Source of the DNA: Candidatus Avelusimicrobium fimicolum
Lineage (GTDB): Bacteria > Elusimicrobiota > Elusimicrobia > Elusimicrobiales > Elusimicrobiaceae
NCBI GenBank assembly: GCA_900541355.1
Contig: UQJU01000018.1
Location: 1 to 25,118, forward strand
Direction: 5' to 3'
DNA length: 25,118 nt
Positions 14,923 to 22,400 of the stretch are shown piece by piece (position 1 is the stretch's first letter; each line of letters starts with the position of its first letter). Position numbers and translations under genes: made by a program. Under the pieces are notes generated by a model that saw nothing but the letters and a program-made list of their open reading frames with translations, did no database searches and was not told where the DNA came from.

Positions 14923-15345
14923 TTATACTCTCCTGGCTTTGGGCGGTCTGCATCCGTTGTGGGGGATGGGGGTGATGTCTTTAATGGAAGACACGGTTAA
15001 ACCGGCTTGCTGTACGGCGCGCACGGCAGTTTCTCTGCCCTGGCCCGGGCCGCAAACTTTTACGGCTACTTCGCGCATACCCATAGCAACGGCTTTTTCA
15101 GCAGCCTTATTGCTGGTGATTTGCGCGGCAAACGGAGTGCTTTTCTTGGTGCCTTTAAAGCCGTGGGAACCGGCGGTGGACCAAGCAATCGTGTTGCCCT
15201 TGTCGTCCGAAACAGTTACAATCGTATTGTTGAACGAGCAGTAAATATGCACCACGCCGAATACCGGCGCTTTGGCGTTTTTCTTCTTTCCTTTCGCCGC
15301 CGGCGCTTGCGCGGCCGGGGCCGTTGTTACTTTTTCTTCTGCCAT
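14923..15345 (-). CDS. rpsK: Small-subunit ribosomal protein S11
   Basis: 140 residues; the family core (GVVHIYCSFNNTIVTVSDDKGNTIAWSTAG...GFKGTKKSTPFAAQ) begins near 30 after an Ala/Lys-rich extension of about 25 residues (APAAQAPAAKGKKKNAK). It ends with the standard DITPIPHNGCRPPKARRV. S11 lies in the 30S platform next to the mRNA exit. Stop is 5 nt from the rpsD ATG. Confidence 0.98.
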   Translation of the reverse strand: MAEEKVTTAPAAQAPAAKGKKKNAKAPVFGVVHIYCSFNNTIVTVSDDKGNTIAWSTAGSHGFKGTKKSTPFAAQITSNKAAEKAVAMGMREVAVKVCGPGQGRETAVRAVQQAGLTVSSIKDITPIPHNGCRPPKARRV

Positions 15346-15370
15346 ATGTTTAAATTCCTAATATTAAAAG

Positions 15371-15745
15371 TTATTTGGTTTTAGCACCCACGGTTTTTCT
15401 TCTGCCGCGGCGGGTTCTGCTGTTAGTTTTGGTGCGCTGACCGCGGACCGGCAGGTTGCGGCGGTGGCGCTGGCCACGATAGGAACCGATTTCAATGGCG
15501 CGGTGAATGTTTTGCGCCACTTCGCGGCGGAGTTCGCCTTCCACTTTGTATTCTTTCTGCAAAATGGTGTTAAGCAAACCGGCCTGCTGTTCGGTCAAGT
15601 CTTTCACGCGGGTAGCGGGATCAATCTGGCCGTTCAATTTGGCAAGCACGTCTTTGGCGTTTTTCTTGCCGATGCCGTAAATATATTCCAGGGCGACGTC
15701 AATTCTTTTATTTTTAGGTAAATCAATACCTGCGACTCTAGCCAT
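15371..15745 (-). CDS. rpsM: Small-subunit ribosomal protein S13
   Basis: 124 residues. Start ARVAGIDLPKNKRIDVALEYIYGIG and the end RRNLPVRGQRTKTNSRTRRGRRKTVG are textbook S13. S13 is in the head of the 30S subunit, contacts P-site tRNA and forms bridge B1 to the large subunit. Located between rpmJ and rpsK as in most bacteria. Confidence 0.98.
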   Translation of the reverse strand: MARVAGIDLPKNKRIDVALEYIYGIGKKNAKDVLAKLNGQIDPATRVKDLTEQQAGLLNTILQKEYKVEGELRREVAQNIHRAIEIGSYRGQRHRRNLPVRGQRTKTNSRTRRGRRKTVGAKTK

Positions 15746-15766
15746 ATTCTTCTAAAACTCCTTAAA

Positions 15767-15880
15767 TTAACCTTGGCGTTGTTTGTGTTTCGCGACTTCG
15801 CAAACCACACGGACTACGCCGTTGCGCTTAATGATTTTGCATTTCTGACATATCTTTTTTACACTGGCTCTGACTTTCAT
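15767..15880 (-). CDS. rpmJ: Large-subunit ribosomal protein L36
   Basis: 37 residues, too short for many gene finders: starts MKVRASVKKICQKCKIIKR and ends with KHKQRQG and TAA at 15769-15767. Zinc ligands C11, C14, C27 and H32 are all present, so this is the zinc-type L36. Its ATG directly abuts the infA stop, with AGGGAGA inside the end of infA as Shine-Dalgarno, which implies coupled translation. Confidence 0.96.
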   Translation of the reverse strand: MKVRASVKKICQKCKIIKRNGVVRVVCEVAKHKQRQG

Positions 15881-16093
15881 TTATTTCTCCCTATAAGTTA
15901 TTCTGCCGCGGGTCAAATCGTAAGGAGACAATTCCAGTCTGACCTTGTCGCCCGGTAGAATTCTTATATGATGAACTCTCATTTTGCCGGATATATGTCC
16001 CAGAATAATTTTGCCGCCCGGGATTTCGATTTTAAACATCGCATTGGGCAGAGATTCTAAGACTTTACCTTCAATTTCTATCTTATCGCTCAT
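15881..16093 (-). CDS. infA: Translation initiation factor IF-1
   Basis: 70 residues, a single OB fold: KIEIEGKVLESLPNAMFKIEIPGGKIILGHISGKMRVHHIRILPGDKVRLELSPYDLTRGRITYR is the complete IF-1 pattern. It binds the 30S A site during initiation. A 77-nt gap separates it from map; I see only a weak imperfect hairpin there and no gene. Confidence 0.98.
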   Translation of the reverse strand: MSDKIEIEGKVLESLPNAMFKIEIPGGKIILGHISGKMRVHHIRILPGDKVRLELSPYDLTRGRITYREK

Positions 16094-16170
16094 ACGACTC
16101 CGAGTTCGGATAAATTTAGAACAAACATCCGCCGCGCCCTTTTGAACCTTCCAAAAAGCGCCAGCGTAGA

Positions 16171-16923
16171 TTATTCAAAGGCCGTGAAAATTTCACTGCC
16201 GTTAGCCGTAACGGCCACCGTGTGTTCAAAGTGGGCGGCATACTTCCCGTCCGCTGTAACCACAGTCCAACCGTCATCCAACTCCCTGACTCTATATGTT
16301 CCCGCAGTAAGCATAGGTTCTATTGCCAAGACCATACCCTTTTCCAAGAGCGGTCCCGTGCCCGGCTTGCCGAAATTCGGGATACTGGGTTCTTCGTGCA
16401 TATTGCGTCCAATACCGTGCCCGCAATAATCACGCACGACACCTACGCCGTTTTGCTTGGCAAAAGTTTCCACCGCGTGCTCCACGTCGCCAAGACGTTT
16501 GCCGGGTTTGACTTGCCCGATTGCCTTATATAAAGACTTTTTGGTAACGTCCATCAGTCTTTGGGCTTCGTCAGAAACTTCTCCCACGCCGAGGGTGATT
16601 GCGGCATCAGAACAGAAGCCGTCAAGGCGAGCCCCTGTATCTATACTGATAATATCACCACTCTTTAATATTCTATCTTTTTTTGGGATTCCGTGCACGA
16701 CTTCTTCATTTACGGAAGCGCAAATAGTGCCCGGAAAACCATAATAACCGAGAAAGAGCGGTGTCGCCCCGAAGGAGCGAATCGTCTTTTCGGCCGCGGC
16801 ATCCAATTCCAGCGTAGAAATACCCGGCTTAACGAGTTCGGTCATCAGTTTGAGAACCGCCGCCGTTACTTTGCCGGCTTCACGCATCTTTTGGAGTTCG
16901 CTATCGTTTTTTACTTCAATCAT
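16171..16923 (-). CDS. map: Methionine aminopeptidase, type I
   Basis: 250 residues, a pita-bread metalloenzyme that removes the initiator Met from new proteins. The five metal ligands are visible: Asp95 (ISIDTG), Asp106 (GFCSDAA), His169 (CGHGIG), Glu202 (IEPM) and Glu233 (FEHT); His77 (VVHGIP) is the substrate-side histidine. No N-terminal zinc-finger extension, as in type Ia. The ATG overlaps the adk stop in ATGA, so the two genes are coupled. Confidence 0.98.
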   Translation of the reverse strand: MIEVKNDSELQKMREAGKVTAAVLKLMTELVKPGISTLELDAAAEKTIRSFGATPLFLGYYGFPGTICASVNEEVVHGIPKKDRILKSGDIISIDTGARLDGFCSDAAITLGVGEVSDEAQRLMDVTKKSLYKAIGQVKPGKRLGDVEHAVETFAKQNGVGVVRDYCGHGIGRNMHEEPSIPNFGKPGTGPLLEKGMVLAIEPMLTAGTYRVRELDDGWTVVTADGKYAAHFEHTVAVTANGSEIFTAFE

Positions 16924-17558
16924 TTTGCCTTCTTGATGACATTTACAATGTCTTCAAAAACTTTTTCGGGGGTTTGGTTACCCTTGATTTCTACGTATTT
17001 CCCGCTGTTTAGATAATAATTTTTTACCGGCAACGTATCGTTGTGATACACTTCCAAGCGGCGTTTAACGTGTTCGGCGGTATCGTCCGCACGGGTGTAT
17101 AATTCACCACCGCAAGACGGACATTCGGCAAGCGGGGCTTCTGGATTAACGTGCAAAATAGCACCGCATTTTTTGCATTGGCGGCGGGAGGTAATACGGC
17201 TGACGACTTCGCTTTCCGGCAAGTCAATCATAATTACTTCCGTAATTTCACGTCCGAGGCGGACCATCATAGCATCTAACGCTTCGGCCTGCGCCACAGT
17301 GCGGGGAAACCCGTCAAAAATAATACCTTTATCGGTAGATTTGACGATATTTTCCAACATAGAAATCATCAGTTCGTCCGGCACCAAATTTCCGTTTTCA
17401 ATAATGCCGGAAATCTTTTTACCGAGTTCGGAACCGGAAGCAATTTCCGCACGCAGAACATCCCCGGTGGAAATGTGCTTTAACTGAAATTCATCTTGCA
17501 ACTTGGCCGACTGCGTGCCTTTACCGGCACCCGGGCAGCCCATTAAAACAATATTCAC
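16920..17558 (-). CDS. adk: Adenylate kinase, long zinc-binding form
   Basis: 212 residues. Converts ATP + AMP to 2 ADP. P-loop GCPGAGKGT (7-15), AMP-binding FDGFPRT (81-87), and a long LID with four cysteines C128, C131, C146 and C149 that bind zinc structurally. Start is GTG at 17558 with AGGAAGGA about 8 nt upstream; this gives the family start MNIVLMG. Unlike most genes of the series it has a long upstream gap (206 nt after secY) with an RNA hairpin and a long palindrome, so expression of adk-map-infA may be set separately from secY. Confidence 0.97.
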   Translation of the reverse strand: MNIVLMGCPGAGKGTQSAKLQDEFQLKHISTGDVLRAEIASGSELGKKISGIIENGNLVPDELMISMLENIVKSTDKGIIFDGFPRTVAQAEALDAMMVRLGREITEVIMIDLPESEVVSRITSRRQCKKCGAILHVNPEAPLAECPSCGGELYTRADDTAEHVKRRLEVYHNDTLPVKNYYLNSGKYVEIKGNQTPEKVFEDIVNVIKKAK

Positions 17559-17593
17559 TTTAAAAATTCCTTCCTATTCTTTCAAACAACTTT

Positions 17594-17620
17594 GCGTGTA
17601 GCCCCAACAGAGCCACACAC
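17594..17620 (-). promoter_or_regulatory. RNA hairpin in the adk leader
   Basis: On the minus strand GTGTGTGGCTC (17620-17610) pairs over all 11 positions with GGGCTACACGC (17604-17594) around the loop TGTTG, using three G-U pairs. Those pairs would be mismatches in a plus-strand transcript, so the structure fits minus-strand RNA. It lies about 35 nt before the adk GTG and has no T-tract. Confidence 0.5.
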
Positions 17621-17660
17621 AAAATAATTTGCGAAAAAATGCAACAAAATAACGGATACT

Positions 17661-17766
17661 ATTTTTTAAGATTTTGAGGAGATTTCTAGGCGCCTTTTTC
17701 CGAAGCATACTAACTGCTATGCGAGGAAAAAGGAAACAAAGAAATCTCCCAAAATCTGTAAAAATT
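17661..17766. repeat. Long interrupted palindrome between secY and adk
   Basis: Outer arms AGATTTTGAGGAGATTTCT (17669-17687) and AGAAATCTCCCAAAATCT (17740-17757) pair with a single bulged A; a middle stem CCTTTTTCC (17693-17701) pairs with GGAAAAAGG (17725-17733); a tip GCATA (17705-17709) pairs with TATGC (17718-17722). A-rich flanks extend pairing to about 17661 and 17766, touching the secY stop. There is no clear T-tract on either strand, so it is not a classical terminator. It could be a dispersed mobile palindrome or an RNA processing site. Confidence 0.7.
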
Positions 17767-19099
17767 ACTGGACGTTAAACCAGCGGCCTTTGATTCTCTT
17801 GCTTCCCTTCATCAACGGCTCGTAATTGCGGGCCAAGAGATGGGCTTGGATTTGACCGACGGTATCTAACGCGACACCAACGACGATAAGCAAAGCCGTA
17901 CCGCCGAAGTAAAAGTCCACGTTAAATTCCGCACGGAAGAAATCCGGCAAGACGGCCACCAAACATACAAAGATGGCACCGCAGAACGTCAAGCGGTTCA
18001 TTACCCACTCAATGTAGTTTTTGGTCGGTTCTCCGGGGCGAATACCCGGAATAAAGCCACCCCATTTCTTCATATTGTCTGCCAAATCGGACGGGTTAAT
18101 CGTCATAGAATTGTAGAAATAGCAGAAGAAAATAATGAGCGCGGAGAAAATCAACATATACCAACCGTTGCTGCGGCTCATAGCCTCCAACAGTTTCTGC
18201 GCCCAAGCGGCTTCTTGGTTAAAACTGGCAATCGTCAGCGGTAAGGAAATAACAGAGGATGCAAAGATTACTGCAATCACACCGCTCTGGTCAATTTTAA
18301 GCGGCAGATAACTGGTCTGTCCGCCATAAGTTTTATTCCCTACCTGGCGTTTGGCATACTGAACCGGGATTTGGCGTTGGGCCGTTTCCAGCCATACCAC
18401 TAACGCGGTAATCACAATCGCCGCACCAAAAATTACCAAGGCCATAAAGAAGTCCATTTCGTCCGTTTTTACGCGGTTGACGACTTCCATAATAGCACTG
18501 GGCAAGCGGTCCACGATACCGGCAAAAATGATGAGCGAAATACCATTACCCACCCCTTTTTCCGTAATCTGTTCGCCTAACCACATTACAAACATCGTAC
18601 CGGCCGCGAGGGTCAGCACGGTGGTTACAAAAAACATAAAAGACGGATTGACTACCGCCGATACGCCGCCTGCGCCTTCCACTTTCGTGATGGCGAAGGT
18701 CATCATAGCGCCTTGCAAAACAGCCAGGAACAGTGCAAAAATACGGGTAATCTGGTTTTCTTTTCTTCTGCCGGATTCGCCCTCTTTATGCATTCTGTCC
18801 AACGCGGGGAAAATATGCGCCCCGCGAACAAGCCCCATAATAATGGACGCATTGATGTACGGCATAATACCCAAGGCCAAAATGGAGAATTTACCCAACG
18901 CTCCGCCTGAAAAGATATTCATAAAACCAAGAATACCGTTTTGGTGGGCGGCAAAGAGTTGTTTCAAAACATCCGCATTGATACCGGGTATTGGGATTGC
19001 AGCCGCAATCCGGAAAACAGCCAACGCCCCGATCAAGAAGAGAAGTCTCTTCTTGAGTTCGGGGGCGTTAAAGATATTTGCAACTGTGTTGTTAGCCAT
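17765..19099 (-). CDS. secY: Preprotein translocase channel subunit SecY
   Basis: 444 residues with ten membrane helices. Family marks are the N-terminal RIAAAIPIPGINADVL, SGGALGKFSILALGIMPYINASIIMGL (64-90), GEQITEKGVGNGISLIIFAGI and the large cytoplasmic loop AKRQVGNKTYGGQTSYLPLKIDQSGVIAVIFASS, ending with GVALDTVGQIQAHLLARNYEPLMKG. It forms the SecYEG channel in the inner membrane. Its ATG overlaps the rplO stop by one base (TAATG), and it is followed by the long palindrome before adk. Confidence 0.98.
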   Translation of the reverse strand: MANNTVANIFNAPELKKRLLFLIGALAVFRIAAAIPIPGINADVLKQLFAAHQNGILGFMNIFSGGALGKFSILALGIMPYINASIIMGLVRGAHIFPALDRMHKEGESGRRKENQITRIFALFLAVLQGAMMTFAITKVEGAGGVSAVVNPSFMFFVTTVLTLAAGTMFVMWLGEQITEKGVGNGISLIIFAGIVDRLPSAIMEVVNRVKTDEMDFFMALVIFGAAIVITALVVWLETAQRQIPVQYAKRQVGNKTYGGQTSYLPLKIDQSGVIAVIFASSVISLPLTIASFNQEAAWAQKLLEAMSRSNGWYMLIFSALIIFFCYFYNSMTINPSDLADNMKKWGGFIPGIRPGEPTKNYIEWVMNRLTFCGAIFVCLVAVLPDFFRAEFNVDFYFGGTALLIVVGVALDTVGQIQAHLLARNYEPLMKGSKRIKGRWFNVQ

Positions 19100-19560
19100 T
19101 ATTTGGTCTTCTGTTCAAGCACGGTTACGGTGCCGCCGGCTTTTTCAATCGCCGCTTTGGCGGTGGCAGAAAAACCGTGAGCAGACACTTTCAAGGCCTT
19201 GGTCAAAGCGCCGTTAGCCAACACTTTGACGCGGGTAACATCGTGAATGATGCCCGCTTTTTTCAAGGCTTCGGGGGTTACTTCCGCACCGGCCGCAAAC
19301 ACTTTTTCCAAGGAGCCGAGGTTTACATAATCGTAACGCTTGGCAAAGTCTTTATTGGAAAAACCGCTTTTCGGCGTGTGGCGGATAAGAGGCATCTGAC
19401 CGCCTTCTTTGCTTTCCTTGCGGCTGTTACCGGAGCGGGAAGTCTGCCCTTTCATACCTTTGGTGCAGTAGTTGCCCAAACCAGAGCCCGGGCCGAGGCC
19501 CAAGCGTCTTTTGGCTTTTCTAGACCCATGTTTAGGGAAAAGTTTATTTAAAGTTACCAT
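19099..19560 (-). CDS. rplO: Large-subunit ribosomal protein L15
   Basis: 153 residues. LFPKHGSRKAKRRLGLGPGSGLGNYCTKGMKGQTSRSG... is the L15 N-terminus, and the C-terminus ALKVSAHGFSATAKAAIEKAGGTVTVLE matches. L15 reaches into the 23S core and helps late 50S assembly. It follows rpsE after 18 nt, where rpmD would normally lie. Confidence 0.97.
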   Translation of the reverse strand: MVTLNKLFPKHGSRKAKRRLGLGPGSGLGNYCTKGMKGQTSRSGNSRKESKEGGQMPLIRHTPKSGFSNKDFAKRYDYVNLGSLEKVFAAGAEVTPEALKKAGIIHDVTRVKVLANGALTKALKVSAHGFSATAKAAIEKAGGTVTVLEQKTK

Positions 19561-19578
19561 TTTATTCTCTCCACAAAA

Positions 19579-20181
19579 CTATTCGGCCTTGGCGGCTTCT
19601 ACGGGCGCTTCGGCTTTCGGGGCTTCGGCAGCGGCTTTTTCAGCCTTGCCGCGGATAACGTTCACAACTTCTTTGCTTTTGAGTTGTTTGAACGCTTCCA
19701 TAGTGGCATACACGAGGTTGCACGGATTGCAACTGCCCAAACTCTTGGCGAGCACGTCTTTGATACCGGCGGCTTCAAACAAGAGGCGCACACCGCTGCC
19801 GGCGATTACACCAGTACCGGGGGCGGCGGGTTTCATCCACACGGAAGAAGCACCGAACTTGCCGATGGTTTCGTGCGGGATCGTTTCGCCCACAATCGGG
19901 AACGTAATCATATGTTTTCTCGCGTGAGATTCAGCCTTGGCAATAGCCAACTGAACCTGGTTTGCCTTGCCAATAGCAACGCCCACTTTGCCCATACCGT
20001 TACCGACCACGACCAACGCGCGGAAACCAAAGCGTTTACCGCCCTTTACTACCTTGGCCGTTCTGGCTACGTGGATGACCGTCGTTTTGCCTTCGGCGAG
20101 CGGTCTTGCTTTTTGAAACTCGGCTCTTTTGCCTTTCGCTTCTTTTCTGTTATCGCTTTTAACTAGCGTTTCATTGGACAT
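19579..20181 (-). CDS. rpsE: Small-subunit ribosomal protein S5
   Basis: 200 residues from ATG 20181, preferred because AGGTGA stands 6 nt upstream; the GTG at 20190 overlaps that Shine-Dalgarno. The S5 N-terminal RNA-binding domain contains GGKRFGFRALVVVGNGMGKVGVAIGKA, then FGASSVWMKPAAPGTGVIAGSGVRLLFEAAGIKDVLAKSLGS. The last about 25 residues are an Ala/Glu/Lys/Pro tail (AEKAAAEAPKAEAPVEAAKAE), longer than usual. S5 guards decoding accuracy and mRNA helicase function at the mRNA entry. Confidence 0.97.
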   Translation of the reverse strand: MSNETLVKSDNRKEAKGKRAEFQKARPLAEGKTTVIHVARTAKVVKGGKRFGFRALVVVGNGMGKVGVAIGKANQVQLAIAKAESHARKHMITFPIVGETIPHETIGKFGASSVWMKPAAPGTGVIAGSGVRLLFEAAGIKDVLAKSLGSCNPCNLVYATMEAFKQLKSKEVVNVIRGKAEKAAAEAPKAEAPVEAAKAE

Positions 20182-20195
20182 TAAATTCACCTGTC

Positions 20196-20561
20196 TTAGA
20201 ATTTCAATCCTGCTTCTCTGGCGGAATCAGCAAGTGCTTTAATTCTGCCGTGGTACACGCGTCCGCCGCGGTCAAACATTACTTCGCTGATACCTTTTTC
20301 AAGCGCTTTCTTGGCAATAGCAGCGCCCAAGGCCTTGGCGGCTTCAATACTCTTGGCGGAGGTGTCAAACTTGCCTTCAAATTCTTTGGACAACGTCGTG
20401 GCAGACACTAACGTGCTGTGGGTGTTGTCGTCAATAATTTGGGCATAGATGTATTTCAAGCTTCTGTACACCGAAAGGCGCGGGCGGTGCGCACCGTTTT
20501 TCAACAGGTGGCCGCGGCTGCGGTCCTTTCTGAATTGATATCTTTCTTGCTTAGTAGCCAT
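20196..20561 (-). CDS. rplR: Large-subunit ribosomal protein L18
   Basis: 121 residues with RPRLSVYRSLKYIYAQIIDDNTHSTLVSATTL and the ending FDRGGRVYHGRIKALADSAREAGLKF, typical of L18. Binds 5S rRNA with L5 in the central protuberance. Starts 2 nt after rplF. Confidence 0.98.
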   Translation of the reverse strand: MATKQERYQFRKDRSRGHLLKNGAHRPRLSVYRSLKYIYAQIIDDNTHSTLVSATTLSKEFEGKFDTSAKSIEAAKALGAAIAKKALEKGISEVMFDRGGRVYHGRIKALADSAREAGLKF

Positions 20562-20563
20562 AA

Positions 20564-21115
20564 TTATTTACCTCCCGCCGCAGTCTTACCGGCTTTGCGG
20601 GCAATATGTTCGCCCTGGTATTTAATACCGCTGCCTTTGTAGGGTTCCGGAGGTCTGATTCTTCTGATTTTGGCCGCGAAATCGCCCACTTTGAACTTAT
20701 CGCTGCCTTTAATCGTTACCGCGCCGGATTTCGGATCCACCACGACCGTAAGGCCCGTGGGGATATCCAAATTGACGGGGTGAGAGAAACCCAATTCCAA
20801 ATTGAGTTTTTGTCCGGCCACATTTGCGCGGTAACCCAAACCGTTGATTTCCAAGGTTTTGGAGAAACCGTTCGTAACGCCTTCAATGATATTAAAGACG
20901 TTCGCGCGGGTGGTACCGTGGATAGCGTTAAGTTCTTTCACACGGTTTTCCGGGATAGAGAAAGTCAACACAGCCCCTTCCATTTTGGGGGTTACACCTT
21001 CCGGCAAAGTGTAGGACAAGGTGCCCAAAGCGCCGGTAGCGGTGATGATGTTCTCTTTAATTTCCACTTTGGTATTAGCGGGGATATTGATAATTTTTTT
21101 ACCGATTCTGCTCAT
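20564..21115 (-). CDS. rplF: Large-subunit ribosomal protein L6
   Basis: 183 residues, two repeats of the L6 fold: MSRIGKKIINIPANTKVEIKEN at the start and LNLELGFSHPVNLDIPTGL then RRIRPPEPYKGSGIKYQGEHIARKAGKTA near the end. L6 lies near the sarcin-ricin loop where translation factors bind. 9 nt after rpsH. Confidence 0.98.
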   Translation of the reverse strand: MSRIGKKIINIPANTKVEIKENIITATGALGTLSYTLPEGVTPKMEGAVLTFSIPENRVKELNAIHGTTRANVFNIIEGVTNGFSKTLEINGLGYRANVAGQKLNLELGFSHPVNLDIPTGLTVVVDPKSGAVTIKGSDKFKVGDFAAKIRRIRPPEPYKGSGIKYQGEHIARKAGKTAAGGK

Positions 21116-21124
21116 ATTCCCCCC

Positions 21125-21517
21125 TTACCAGACCTGGCACAAAAGTTCACCGCCGATTTTGGCGGCTTTGGCTTGCGCGTCGGTCATTAAGCCTTTGGAA
21201 GTGGAAAGAATAGAAATACCAAAAGCGCCGCGAACTTTCGGAATATTGTTGTAAGCGCTGTAAACGCGGGAACCCGGTTTGGACACTCTTTTGAGGCCCT
21301 GGATAACGCATTCGTTTTCCGGCGTGTATTTCAAAAATACTCTTACCACGCCGCCCTTGGTTTCATTATGGACGGCTTTGAAATTGGCGATATATCCTTC
21401 TTCTTTGAGGATGCGCGCAATTTCGGTTTTGATTTTAGAAAAAGGGATATCCACTTTTTCTTTTTTCTTCATATTGGCGTTTCTTATTCTGGTTAAGAAA
21501 TCTGCGATTGGATCCAT
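21125..21517 (-). CDS. rpsH: Small-subunit ribosomal protein S8
   Basis: 130 residues: DPIADFLTRIRNANMKKKEKVDIPFSKIKTEIARILKEEGYI and the end GRVYSAYNNIPKVRGAFGISILSTSKGLMTDAQAKAAKIGGELLCQVW-type pattern identify S8. S8 binds the central domain of 16S rRNA and in enterobacteria represses the spc operon by binding its mRNA. Here it is preceded by the only sizeable leader in this part of the operon (70 nt), which is highly structured. In-frame sequence upstream of the ATG contains TAG, so no longer start is possible. Confidence 0.98.
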   Translation of the reverse strand: MDPIADFLTRIRNANMKKKEKVDIPFSKIKTEIARILKEEGYIANFKAVHNETKGGVVRVFLKYTPENECVIQGLKRVSKPGSRVYSAYNNIPKVRGAFGISILSTSKGLMTDAQAKAAKIGGELLCQVW

Positions 21518-21582
21518 ATTCTAGGTCATCGTCCCAAGCCACTTTCCGTAACGGAGTTGGCCCGAAAGCGATACCTCCTCCT
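21518..21582 (-). promoter_or_regulatory. Folded ribosome-binding region of rpsH
   Basis: On the minus strand a strong Shine-Dalgarno, AGGAGGAGGT (21582-21573), lies about 55 nt before the rpsH ATG, far too distant in linear RNA. The RNA between can form one long stem: 21575-21569 with 21524-21531 (one bulge), 21567-21558 with 21532-21541 (including G-U pairs) and 21555-21552 with 21545-21548, loop UUA. Folded, AGGAGG is followed by the stem and then only 6 nt (UAGAAU) before AUG. The G-U pairs are valid only in the minus-strand transcript. Confidence 0.6.
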
Positions 21583-21587
21583 GTAAA

Positions 21588-21773
21588 TTACCAGCTCGAT
21601 TTTCTAAGACCCGGGATTAAACCCTGGTGTGCCATCTTTCTCAGGCAGATACGGCAGAGACCGAAGTCGCGGTAGTAACCTCTTGCGCGGCCACAGATTT
21701 GGCATCTGTTGTGATAGCGCACGGCGAACTTTTGGTCCTTAGCCATTTTTGCAACCCATGCTTTAGTAGCCAT
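21588..21773 (-). CDS. rpsN: Small-subunit ribosomal protein S14, zinc-binding type
   Basis: 61 residues, the short (type Z) S14. Zinc cysteines C24, C27, C40 and C43 lie in NRCQICGRARGYYRDFGLCRICLRK, and the protein ends GLIPGLRKSSW. S14 is in the 30S head. Starts 15 nt after rplE. Confidence 0.98.
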   Translation of the reverse strand: MATKAWVAKMAKDQKFAVRYHNRCQICGRARGYYRDFGLCRICLRKMAHQGLIPGLRKSSW

Positions 21774-21788
21774 AAAGTTTTAGTCCTC

Positions 21789-22385
21789 TTATTTAGTAGC
21801 CGATTTGCGGAAGGGCATACCCATATAATCCATGAGCAGGCGACCGCTTTTATCGTTGCTGGCCGTGGTAACGAACGTAATGTTCATACCGTGGGCTTTG
21901 GGTGATTTTTCCACATCAATTTCCGGGAAAATATAATGTTCTTTAATACCCAGGTTCAAATTGCCTTTGCCGTCAAAACTCGGGTTGAAACCCTGGAAGT
22001 CACGGATACGGGGGCAGGCGATCATAATGAAGCGTTCCATAAATTCATACATTCTCGCACCGCGCAGCGTTACGCGCACGCCGATAGGCATACCTTCTCT
22101 AAGTTTAAAGTTAGAGATAGATTTTTTGGCGCGTCTTACTTGGGCAGCCTGACCAGCGATGGCGGTCAAATCTTCTTTGGCCACTTCCAACGCTTTAATG
22201 TCTTCACGGGCATCTTTTACACCGATGTTAATCACGATTTTCGTGAGTTTCGGCGCAGCCATCGGGCTCTTTACACCCATATCTTTGAGCAAGGCCGGAA
22301 GCACTTTTTCTTTATAAAGGGCCTGCAAGCGAGGAGTATATCCCTCGGGCGCCTTTGTTACGTTTTTCGTTTCTTTCTTAGTCAT
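21789..22385 (-). CDS. rplE: Large-subunit ribosomal protein L5
   Basis: 198 residues, slightly longer than usual (about 180) through an N-terminal TKKETKNVTKAPEG extension. PRLQALYKEKVLPALLKDM, VINIGVKDA, KSISNFKLREGMPIGVRVTLRGARMYEFMERF and DFQGFNPSFDGKGNLNLGIKEHYIFPEID are L5 marks. Binds 5S rRNA and contacts P-site tRNA. 15 nt after rplX. Confidence 0.98.
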   Translation of the reverse strand: MTKKETKNVTKAPEGYTPRLQALYKEKVLPALLKDMGVKSPMAAPKLTKIVINIGVKDAREDIKALEVAKEDLTAIAGQAAQVRRAKKSISNFKLREGMPIGVRVTLRGARMYEFMERFIMIACPRIRDFQGFNPSFDGKGNLNLGIKEHYIFPEIDVEKSPKAHGMNITFVTTASNDKSGRLLMDYMGMPFRKSATK

Positions 22386-22400
22386 TTTCTCTTACCTGGA

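Noticed and set aside
16094..16170. Possible regulatory structure between map and infA
   Set aside because: Only a weak imperfect GCGC/TTTT hairpin is seen; no convincing promoter, terminator or small gene.
17661..17766. The secY-adk palindrome as an ordinary intrinsic terminator
   Set aside because: No run of T follows the stem on the minus strand, and essential genes of the same series continue downstream.
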